DNA of 64,000 bases, from the NCBI RefSeq assembly GCF_007752135.1, contig NZ_CP036298.1, forward strand, positions 8,300,501 through 8,364,500. The letters are read 5' to 3'. Under the pieces are notes generated by a model that did not search any database, was not told the origin of the DNA, and was given only the letters and a program-made list of their open reading frames with translations. The translations under genes were made by a program, and so were the position numbers. Positions 52,945 to 60,451 of the stretch are shown one piece after another. How positions within the stretch are numbered: the first letter of the stretch is position 1; every line of letters begins with the position of its first letter. The stretch is from Aureliella helgolandensis (lineage in GTDB: Bacteria > Planctomycetota > Planctomycetia > Pirellulales > Pirellulaceae).

Positions 52945-54627
52945 TTGGATACAGAAGCACTCACCAAGTTAGTCTTTGAACTCGTCGGCGGCCTGGGAAT
53001 CTTCCTCCTCGGCATGAAAAACATGTCTGACGGGATGCAAGCTGTCGCTGGCAGCAGTCTCAGACGACTCATTGGTGCAGTCACCAATAACCGTTTTCTG
53101 GCTATTTCCGTAGGCGTGATCGTCACCTGCGTCGTGCAGTCGAGTTCGATAACCACCGTGATGGTGGTCGGCTTCGTCAACAGTGGAGTTATGGAGCTCG
53201 CGCAGGGTGTCGGTGTCATCATGGGTGCCAACATTGGCACGACCATTACCGGCTGGATCCTAGTGCTGAAGATAGGCAAGTATGGCTTGCCGCTGCTAGG
53301 CATTGCCGCTTTTGCCTATCTTTTCTCGCGCGGCGATCGAATTCGCTACTTGGCGATGACCGTGCTCGGAATCGGTATGGTGTTTTTTGGGCTAGAAGTC
53401 ATGAAAGATGCCTGCTCAACAATTAAGGACCTGCCCGACTTCGAAGCTTGGTTCCACAAGTTCAATGCGGACAATTATCTCGGCGTGCTGAAGTGCGCCT
53501 TGGCTGGCTGCGTCCTAACGACGATGGTGCAATCCTCCTCTGCTACCTTGGGAATTACCATTTCGCTGGCGACCCAGGGCATTATTTCCTACCCCACGGC
53601 AGCCGCACTAGTCCTGGGAGAGAACATCGGCACGACGATCACCGCCTTTCTGGCCTCCTTGGGCACCACCACCAATGCCCGCCGCGCCGCCTACTTTCAC
53701 GTCGCATTCAACCTGTTCGGTGTATTCTGGATCACGTTGGTTTTCCCCTGGTACATCGATCTAATTCAAATGATTTTGGGTCCGAATATCACCGAAGCGG
53801 TCGTGGTCGATGGAAAGAATACTTATCCACATACGGTGTCCGCGATCGCAGCCACCCATACGATTTTCAACATCGCCAATACGCTTCTCTTCGTTGCCTT
53901 CGTGCCACTCATTGTGAAGGTTCTGATACGAGTCGTGCCGGGCAAGCCGTTCAAGGAGAAATCGCATCTCACCGATCTCGATGTGCGCATCCTCGATTCA
54001 CCATTGATGGCGATTGAACAATCTCGCAAAGAGATCATCAAGATGAGCGATGGTTGCATGAAGATGCTGGCCTGGCAGGTAGATTTATTGCAGCAGGATT
54101 CGCCCGATAAGACTCTCGCAGACCGCCTGAAACACCGTGAAAAAGTGCTAGATTCCGTCCAGGATGAAGTCTCGAATTTTGTGACGCACCTGCTCTCCTC
54201 CAATGTGTCGCATGAGACCGCGGCGGAGGGCCGTCAACAAATGCGAATGGCGGACGAATACGAATCGATTAGCGACTACATAGCCAGCCTCGATAAATTT
54301 GATCGCAAACTGCGTCGAGACGGATTCCGATTTACCGAGATACAACGCTCGGATCTGGGCAAATTGAACCAGCACTTAGCGGAATACTTAGGTGTGATCA
54401 ACGAAGCCCTGCGTGCGGACAACCACAATGTATTGGCGAAGTCCGCCCCCCTATCCAGGCGCATTCGCGACGAAATCAAAGCGCTGCGTCGCAAGAACCT
54501 GGAAGTGCTGTCCGCTGGCGAAACGCCTCCCTTGGTGATTGTGGCCTATCTGGCGAGTTTGAATGCCTTCACCCGCATTCGAGATCACATCCAGAATGTG
54601 GCCGAAACCATCGCGGACAAGAGATAA
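52945..54627 (+). CDS. Na/Pi cotransporter family protein with PhoU-like domain
   Basis: This 560-residue membrane protein has two inverted half-repeats with the family's QSSS motifs: VVQSSSITTVMVVGFVNSG near residue 70 and MVQSSSATLGITISLATQG near residue 195. The GANIGTTITGW and GENIGTTITAF elements pair with them. About eight to nine membrane segments cover residues 10-330. The C-terminal third (residues 350-555) is cytoplasmic and helical, like PhoU (RLKHREKVLDSVQDEVSNF and LRRKNLEVL). It would import or export phosphate driven by sodium. The start is TTG 52945. It has no neighbouring pho genes. The 166-base gap upstream holds no visible gene. Confidence 0.92.
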   Translation: MDTEALTKLVFELVGGLGIFLLGMKNMSDGMQAVAGSSLRRLIGAVTNNRFLAISVGVIVTCVVQSSSITTVMVVGFVNSGVMELAQGVGVIMGANIGTTITGWILVLKIGKYGLPLLGIAAFAYLFSRGDRIRYLAMTVLGIGMVFFGLEVMKDACSTIKDLPDFEAWFHKFNADNYLGVLKCALAGCVLTTMVQSSSATLGITISLATQGIISYPTAAALVLGENIGTTITAFLASLGTTTNARRAAYFHVAFNLFGVFWITLVFPWYIDLIQMILGPNITEAVVVDGKNTYPHTVSAIAATHTIFNIANTLLFVAFVPLIVKVLIRVVPGKPFKEKSHLTDLDVRILDSPLMAIEQSRKEIIKMSDGCMKMLAWQVDLLQQDSPDKTLADRLKHREKVLDSVQDEVSNFVTHLLSSNVSHETAAEGRQQMRMADEYESISDYIASLDKFDRKLRRDGFRFTEIQRSDLGKLNQHLAEYLGVINEALRADNHNVLAKSAPLSRRIRDEIKALRRKNLEVLSAGETPPLVIVAYLASLNAFTRIRDHIQNVAETIADKR

Positions 54628-54661
54628 TAATCACAAACAGCCCCGCAGCTATCACGCTCAA

Positions 54662-54710
54662 GCAGGCGGGTCCCTGTCTCTTCCGGAATTCCGTCAGGCT
54701 CCCCGCCTGC
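54662..54710. repeat. Inverted repeat after the Na/Pi cotransporter gene
   Basis: GCAGGCGGG at 54662-54670 pairs perfectly with CCCGCCTGC at 54702-54710, with a palindrome CGGAATTCCG at 54684-54693 inside the loop. No T-run follows, so it is a weak terminator. It could be a transcript-end stabilising structure. The gap from 54628 to 54830 shows no gene. Confidence 0.5.
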
Positions 54711-54830
54711 GGGCGGCCGACAACGGAGTCACTGCTTCAACTCCGACTTTGAATTCTCCACGCCCCATACCTTGAGCGAGAATACATCGCTGGCTAGGGA
54801 AAACTCAGCCACACGAAAAGAAGGATTACG

Positions 54831-55961
54831 GTGAACTCAAATCCTCAGAAATCGCTGATTGAACTGCTGGCATCGCCCGACGAGGTACTGCGTGACATCG
54901 CTCTCAGCACGCTCTGCGAGAGCTATGCTGCGGATGATGCCATCTTGGAAAACGTGTTGGCGGGCTGGAAAGAGTGGGGCCCCAATTCAGCCTTCCCAGA
55001 CTTCCCCATGCTGTCCTATTTGCCCATTGCGGGAACGCGCGTCGATGAGGTCTGCCAGCTCGCTGTCCACATGTCGCAAGGCAAACCTCTCACCGATAAG
55101 TCGACGCGGTGCGCCGGCAAACTGGTGGAGCAAGTCGTGAGACTGCCAGCCAGCGAACTGGCACCCCACCTGGAACGACTCCAACACACCGTTGCCCAGT
55201 CTAAAATCTTTTTCCGTGTCTCGATGGCAAATCTTCTCACGCGGTTGGAACTGGCAACGCTCCCGGCCGATAGCTTGGCAGAATTGCTCGACGCGGCCAT
55301 TGGGAAACTAGCGGAATCACCTGACGATGTGGCCGCCAACCTACAAGGCGTCGCAGCACTAGAAGCCCTGCGACGGCAGCATCCCGATTACATGAATCTC
55401 CCGGGAGTTCTCGCCAACCGCCCTGCGGACACGGGGCCGTCCGCAGCGAGTTTTCGGCTGACACTGCAGAGCTTGATTGCCTTTCCAGAACCCGACATCT
55501 CCGAACACCTCGCTCAACACCTCTTGGACCAGCGCGAGTCGGTCCACGTCAATGCTGTCGAGGCGCTAGTGCGCACCCGGTCACCTGCTGCGGGACAAGT
55601 TTTCATCGAACAATTCCCTCAAGGCGGATTGAGCAACCAACAATGGATTACTCGCGGCCTGCAACGACTACAGGCGGATGGCCTTGCCCTACGCATCGCT
55701 GAGCTTCGCGCCGAGACGAGCGATCCTAGTTTATGGTTGATGTTAGTCATCGCCGAGGCACGGCAGTTCTCCCCATCGAGCCTCCATCACTTGGCAGTGG
55801 AGCTCGACCGGTTGATGACTCATTCGGAAGCTCTAGTCAACACCTTGAATCTTTACGCCAAGGTGCACCACGCCCATCCGGAATCGATCGCCTTCCAAGC
55901 AGCATTGCTCCGCTACCTCGCGAGGACCCATGATGCTGCCTCAAAGTCCCACGATGGCTGA
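54831..55961 (+). CDS. Helical repeat-like protein, function unknown
   Basis: This 376-residue soluble protein is made of helices with regular leucine spacing (LIELLASPDEVLRDIALSTL and PASELAPHLERLQHTVAQ), suggesting a HEAT-like or armadillo-like solenoid. I see no catalytic motif, signal peptide or membrane segment. The start is GTG 54831, with an AAGGA sequence eight to nine bases upstream. Its 3' end overlaps the start of the molybdopterin oxidoreductase gene by 32 bases, so the two proteins are translationally coupled and possibly partners, for example an assembly chaperone or scaffold. That is inferred from position only. Confidence 0.6.
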   Translation: MNSNPQKSLIELLASPDEVLRDIALSTLCESYAADDAILENVLAGWKEWGPNSAFPDFPMLSYLPIAGTRVDEVCQLAVHMSQGKPLTDKSTRCAGKLVEQVVRLPASELAPHLERLQHTVAQSKIFFRVSMANLLTRLELATLPADSLAELLDAAIGKLAESPDDVAANLQGVAALEALRRQHPDYMNLPGVLANRPADTGPSAASFRLTLQSLIAFPEPDISEHLAQHLLDQRESVHVNAVEALVRTRSPAAGQVFIEQFPQGGLSNQQWITRGLQRLQADGLALRIAELRAETSDPSLWLMLVIAEARQFSPSSLHHLAVELDRLMTHSEALVNTLNLYAKVHHAHPESIAFQAALLRYLARTHDAASKSHDG

Positions 55962-58029
55962 GCTTCCCATGAAATTGTCGGTCCTCCAATCGGTTTGCCC
56001 GCTGGACTGCCCAGACACTTGCGCCTTGGACATTACCGTCCAAGATGGCCGCATGCTGCAGCTTGCCGGAAATTCACGGCATCCTATTACGCGAGGATTT
56101 GCTTGCGTCAAAATGGCCAAGTATCCAGAGCGTCAGCAGCATCCGGAGCGTCTGCTGACGCCTCTCAAGCGAACCGGAGCTAAAGGAGAGGGTCGCTTCG
56201 CGCCGATTTCTTGGGAGGAAGCACTCCAGACGATCGCGGAAAAGGTTACCGAAGCCATCAAGAAATTCGGGCCGGAGAGTATCTTGCCTTACTGCTACGC
56301 CGGTACGATGGGACTGATCGAGCGCGATCACCCCCTCGCTTTCTTCCGTGGCTTGGGAGCAGCCGAACTGGATTGGACAATCTGCTCAGCGACGGCCAGT
56401 GCTGGCTGGGAGGCCAACTACGGCCCCGAGAAGATGTCGACTCCGCCCGAACAAGTGGCGCACTCTCAGTTGATCCTCCTGTGGGGGATCAACGTCTTGC
56501 GCTCTAACAGCCATCTCGTCCCGTGGCTGAAAGAAGCTCGCAAGCAAGGCGCTCGGATCGTGCACATCGATCCCTACCGCAACGAGACCAGTCGCTTTGC
56601 CGATGAGCATTGGCAGATTAAGGTGGGGACCGACGCGGCCCTGGCACTTGCCATCGGTGGCGAAATCCTACGCCAAGGACTTGAGGATCGCGATTACCTG
56701 GAGACCTACGCCAACGACTTAAGCGACTATCGGCAGGCCTGTGCTGAGTGGCCCATCGCACGCGCCGCCGAGTTCTGCGGACTCGAGCCCCAAGCCATCG
56801 CTCAGCTTGCCTGCGACATGGGAGGCGAACCTGCCACGTTCATCAAAATCGGCTATGGCATGTCGCGCAACGAAGGGGGTGGCAATGCGGTTCGCGCCAT
56901 TACCTTGCTGCCTGCACTATTGGGCAGTTGGAAACATCGTGGCGGCGGTGGCGCCCTGTCGACCAGTGGTGCGTTTGGTCTCAATACAACCCGCTACTCG
57001 GGACTCCATCTCCTGCACGCGGACCGTCCCCATGTCAATCACAATGAACTTGGCAGCGCATTGCAGGCCGAGCAAAATCCGATCTCAACGCTGTTTGTCT
57101 TCAACTCCAACCCAGCGGCAGTCGCCCCAGATTCGCAGTCCGTTCACCGTGGATTGACCAGGGAAGATTTATTCACGGTGGTCCTCGACCACTTCCAAAC
57201 CGACACCGCGGACTATGCCGACATTCTCTTACCCGCCACGACCTTTGTCGAACATCCCGACCTTTACACCGCCTACGGCCACTACTACCTTCAGTGGGCC
57301 GAGGCCATTGTGCCAGCCCGTGGTGAAGCGCGGCCCAACAGTTGGGTCTTTCAACAATTGGCCGCTCGACTGGGGCTGGATGACGAGGTCTTCCGGATGT
57401 CGACCGAAGAGCTCGCGCGCGAGCTACTTGACAGTGCACATCCCCATGTATCAGGGATCCGATTCGAGCAGCTGCGCGAGCAACGCAGCATTCGGCTGAA
57501 TCTGCCCGTTGACTTTCGTCCCTACTCGGCTGGCAGCAATTTCACCGATCGCAAAATCCGCTTTACCCCTGCACCGCAACAGATCGACTTCCAAGAGCGG
57601 TTGTCCCCAGAGTTTCCATTGCGGCTCATCTCTCCGCCCGGCGCCTACATGCTCAATACGAGCATGGGCAATCTCACCTCACTGATCAAAGCGGCTGGGG
57701 GCGAGCCGACGGTCTTGATTCACCCCGACGACGCGTCAGCGTACGGAGTGCAAGACGGTGGGCCCATTCGCATTACCAGCCAGCAAGGCTCGATTATCCG
57801 CAAAGCGATAGTTTCGACCGATGCACGGCAAGGTGTCGTCGTGGCTTTGGGACTGTGGTGGCCCAAACTTTCGCCGGACAGAAGAGGGCTCAACGAGCTC
57901 ACTAGCCAACGACTCACCGACCTTGGCGGCGGCTCCACGTTTGGAAATGCCGTCGTCCACATCGCGCCCGCTCCACTCCCCGTTGCCCCTAACTCCCATG
58001 ATGGTTCGACAACCGATGACGACCTCTGA
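55930..58029 (+). CDS. Molybdopterin-dependent oxidoreductase (formate-dehydrogenase-like)
   Basis: This 699-residue enzyme of the DMSO-reductase superfamily opens with a 4Fe-4S binding site CPLDCPDTCALDITVQ (Cx3Cx3C) followed by a fourth cysteine in GFACVKMAKYP. Mo-bis-MGD binding segments follow: APISWEEALQTIAEKV, PYCYAGTMGLIERDH, LLWGINVLRSNSHLVP and GWGWRL-like blocks later. The C-terminal domain has the MGD-binding HPDDASAYGVQDGGP. There is no Tat signal, so it is cytoplasmic. The start is ATG 55930 or one of several in-frame ATGs to 55969. The substrate is unknown; small-subunit or FeS partner genes are missing. Confidence 0.9.
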   Translation: MMLPQSPTMAELPMKLSVLQSVCPLDCPDTCALDITVQDGRMLQLAGNSRHPITRGFACVKMAKYPERQQHPERLLTPLKRTGAKGEGRFAPISWEEALQTIAEKVTEAIKKFGPESILPYCYAGTMGLIERDHPLAFFRGLGAAELDWTICSATASAGWEANYGPEKMSTPPEQVAHSQLILLWGINVLRSNSHLVPWLKEARKQGARIVHIDPYRNETSRFADEHWQIKVGTDAALALAIGGEILRQGLEDRDYLETYANDLSDYRQACAEWPIARAAEFCGLEPQAIAQLACDMGGEPATFIKIGYGMSRNEGGGNAVRAITLLPALLGSWKHRGGGGALSTSGAFGLNTTRYSGLHLLHADRPHVNHNELGSALQAEQNPISTLFVFNSNPAAVAPDSQSVHRGLTREDLFTVVLDHFQTDTADYADILLPATTFVEHPDLYTAYGHYYLQWAEAIVPARGEARPNSWVFQQLAARLGLDDEVFRMSTEELARELLDSAHPHVSGIRFEQLREQRSIRLNLPVDFRPYSAGSNFTDRKIRFTPAPQQIDFQERLSPEFPLRLISPPGAYMLNTSMGNLTSLIKAAGGEPTVLIHPDDASAYGVQDGGPIRITSQQGSIIRKAIVSTDARQGVVVALGLWWPKLSPDRRGLNELTSQRLTDLGGGSTFGNAVVHIAPAPLPVAPNSHDGSTTDDDL

Positions 58030-58345
58030 TCAAGCTAAACCAGACGTATCGCTGACCGATTTCCAAGCCAAGATCCGTGACATGTACTACGAGAAAGATG
58101 TGCAGCGCGGAATCGACGGCACGTTCATGTGGCTGATGGAAGAGGTTGGCGAGCTGGCGTCGGCACTTCGCCAAGGAACGCATGAGGAGCGCTGCGGCGA
58201 ATTCGCGGACGTACTGGCTTGGCTGACCACCATTGCCAACGTGGCTGGAGTCGATTTGGGGCAAGCGATCCAGGATAAGTATGGCACCGGTTGCCCAGGT
58301 TGCGGGCGTCTCGTGTGCACCTGCCCCATGCAAGAAAAACCGTGA
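58016..58345 (+). CDS. MazG-like nucleotide pyrophosphohydrolase
   Basis: This protein of about 109 residues has the MazG-type helical core LMEEVGELASALRQGTHEER with the EExxE motif and EFADVLAWLTTIAN with the second acidic ExxD pair. The family hydrolyses non-canonical nucleoside triphosphates or acts in house-cleaning. A C-terminal cysteine cluster, CPGCGRLVCTCPM, can bind zinc and is unlike most short MazG proteins. Several upstream codons are in frame (ATG 57998, 58001, 58016); 58016 overlaps the stop of the oxidoreductase gene and is preferred. It ends 12 bases before the convergent kdsB stop. Confidence 0.8.
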   Translation: MTTSDQAKPDVSLTDFQAKIRDMYYEKDVQRGIDGTFMWLMEEVGELASALRQGTHEERCGEFADVLAWLTTIANVAGVDLGQAIQDKYGTGCPGCGRLVCTCPMQEKP

Positions 58346-58357
58346 GGCGGTAGACCG

Positions 58358-59182
58358 CTAACCCACCAGCGTCAAACGGCTTTGGCGCTGGACAAAGGCG
58401 CGATAGTCCGCCGGGGTGTCAATGCCTTTCAAGGCATGGTTGATCAGGCCGACCATGATGGTTGCCCCCGCCTCTAGAAAGCGGAGTTGTTCGAGTTTTT
58501 CAACGGGCTCAAGCTGGCTTTCAGGCAGCTCGTTCAATGTTAAGAGAAAGTCGCGTCGGTAGGCATAGATGCCAATGTGCTGCAAGAACAGAGGTGGCTC
58601 GTGCTGCATCATCGAATCATCCCAACTGCGCGCGTGCGGGATGGGGCTGCGACTAAAATAGAGTGCCCGTCCATCTCCCGCCCGTACCACTTTCACGCAA
58701 GCCGGATCCTCAAGGCGATCGCGTTCGCGAATCGGCGCCGCCAGCGTAGCCACTTGAGCGGATGGATTTTTTTCGAGCATCTCGATCACGAGGTCGATTG
58801 CCTGCCCGGTTATCTCAGGTTCATCACCTTGAACATTCACGAAGATTTCCACGTCCGGCATCTGTCGCGCAACCGTCGCCACGCGATCGGTGCCGCTGGG
58901 GAGCAGCGGATCGGTCATGACGCTAGAACCGCCGAAGCCTGTTACCGCGGCAGCCAGCTCGGGACAATCTACCGCCACGGTAATGCCCGAAGGACGATGC
59001 GCCAGGCCCGCCGCTTCAAAGGTATGCTGCAGGACCGGTTTTCCGGTTTCACGCAACAGCAGCTTTTGCGGTAGACGCGTCGAAGCCAATCGAGCTGGAA
59101 TCACGATCTGACTCCGCTGATGAAGACGTGGGTAAGCAGTGGAGGAACTGTTAGACATCAATTGAGCGGGTGAAGAACTCAT
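58358..59182 (-). CDS. kdsB: CMP-Kdo synthetase
   Basis: KdsB activates Kdo with CTP to CMP-Kdo, needed to build the inner core of lipopolysaccharide. The nucleotidyltransferase motif SQIVIPARLASTRLPQKLL appears near residue 25, followed by DPLLPSGTDRVATVAR, IFVNVQGDEPEI and LYFSRSPIPHAR. The C-terminal end carries EKLEQLRFLEAGATIMV and GIDTPADYR, as in family members. The frame is open for 100 codons upstream but without family residues; ATG 59182 is used, with ATG 59158 as an alternative. An LPS-type envelope is therefore likely. It is divergent from the histidine kinase gene. Confidence 0.95.
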   Translation of the reverse strand: MSSSPAQLMSNSSSTAYPRLHQRSQIVIPARLASTRLPQKLLLRETGKPVLQHTFEAAGLAHRPSGITVAVDCPELAAAVTGFGGSSVMTDPLLPSGTDRVATVARQMPDVEIFVNVQGDEPEITGQAIDLVIEMLEKNPSAQVATLAAPIRERDRLEDPACVKVVRAGDGRALYFSRSPIPHARSWDDSMMQHEPPLFLQHIGIYAYRRDFLLTLNELPESQLEPVEKLEQLRFLEAGATIMVGLINHALKGIDTPADYRAFVQRQSRLTLVG

Positions 59183-59517
59183 CAAAACGGACTCCGTGTC
59201 GTGGGGCTTACAGCACTTTCCATGCGCTGCCCTTCTTGTATCAAACCAACTTGTCTCCGCCCAGAGCACTCTGCAAAGCTGCCTCTCGGCCACTTGGCAG
59301 CGGCCAGCCCGGAAGATTTCACAGGGGGGCGGTCGCAGGGATTCCCCCAGCCCCCCGCCAATCCTCGCGTGCCCGAAGAAACTCGCGTGCCCGTGGAAAA
59401 GCGATGCTCGCACGCTAGCATGCCAAAATCCGGCCCAGATTCCGTGACAGGGGATCCCACGCAACACCGGCAAAGTGGGGCGAACCCTCACCGGAACCCC
59501 AAAGGGGAGATTCCATT

Positions 59518-60291
59518 GTGGTTATTGGGTCTATAATCAGCGGAAGAATACCTCCATCAATTCAAGGGAACCCAACATTGGAAGCAATGGACGAGAGCGA
59601 ACTGGTCAAACAGTTTCACGAACTGGCAGAATTGGCTGGCTCGTTGGCCCACGAGATCAAGAATCCGCTGTCGGTTATTCATATGAATGCAGACCTCCTG
59701 AGCGAGGAGCTGAGCGATTTTGATTGGCCTGGCCGTCGGCGGGCGGAAGCCAAAGTCGACATGATTCGCCAACAATGCCAGCGAATGGAGCATTTGCTCC
59801 GCGATTTCCTGCGATACGCCGGCATGCGCGACCTGGAAATGACCCCCGGCGATCTCAATGAACAAGTCGATACCGTACTGCGTCTCTATCAAGCTCAGGC
59901 CGACAAGTCCAACATCGATGTCCTAAGGTATCTCGATACCGACCTGCCCAGCATCCTGCTACACAGCGATTCCCTCCAAGGCGCCTTGATCAATTTAGTG
60001 AAAAACGCGTTTGAATCGATGGAGGACGGCGGGGAATTTGTCGTGCGAACCTACACAACCCCCAGAGGCGTGGCTCTTGATTTAATCGACACCGGCTGTG
60101 GTATGGACGACGGCACGGCAATCCACATGTTCGAGCCCTTCTACTCCACCAAGAATGGCGGTTCCGGGCTGGGGCTACCGACGGCCCGCAAGATTATTGA
60201 GGCGCATGGTGGCCGAATTAGCGTTCAGAGTGAAATGGGACGTGGGACGAAGTTCATGCTCGAGTTTCCCACCCCCGCTAGAATTAGCTAG
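59518..60291 (+). CDS. Sensorless histidine kinase
   Basis: This 257-residue protein contains only the two kinase modules. The phosphoacceptor helix shows LAGSLAHEIKNPLSVIHMNA, with histidine near residue 46. The ATPase domain has N box LINLVKNAFESMED, G1 box LIDTGCGMDDG, F box EPFYSTK, and G2 box GGSGLGLPTARK. There is no sensor domain or membrane segment; the short N-terminus (about 35 residues) is the only extra part. The protein is probably cytoplasmic and relies on a partner for its input. GTG 59518 is used; ATG 59587 is an alternative. No response regulator lies beside it, so the pair is orphaned. Confidence 0.88.
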   Translation: MVIGSIISGRIPPSIQGNPTLEAMDESELVKQFHELAELAGSLAHEIKNPLSVIHMNADLLSEELSDFDWPGRRRAEAKVDMIRQQCQRMEHLLRDFLRYAGMRDLEMTPGDLNEQVDTVLRLYQAQADKSNIDVLRYLDTDLPSILLHSDSLQGALINLVKNAFESMEDGGEFVVRTYTTPRGVALDLIDTGCGMDDGTAIHMFEPFYSTKNGGSGLGLPTARKIIEAHGGRISVQSEMGRGTKFMLEFPTPARIS

Positions 60292-60359
60292 TCCCTTTGG
60301 CTACGCATTTTATCTGCTTGCCCTGAACTAGCGATTCAGAGTAAGATGGATGAGTTCAA

Positions 60360-60396
60360 GTGGTCGATACTCACGCTTAAAGCGTGCTTCAACCAC
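60360..60396 (+). promoter_or_regulatory. Hairpin upstream of the DUF1592 gene
   Basis: CACGCT (60372-60377) pairs with AGCGTG (60381-60386) around TAA, and an outer GTGGT (60360-60364) can pair with ACCAC (60392-60396). It lies in the 160-base leader before the start at 60452, 56 bases from it, and may be part of an operator or leader structure. Confidence 0.35.
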
Positions 60397-60451
60397 CTCC
60401 CCCCGTCCTGTAGCCCACCCGCCTCTCCCTCCCACCTGAGAAACAATCCGC

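Noticed and set aside
53448-54017. A 189-codon + strand frame.
   Set aside because: Out-of-frame shadow of the Na/Pi cotransporter gene.
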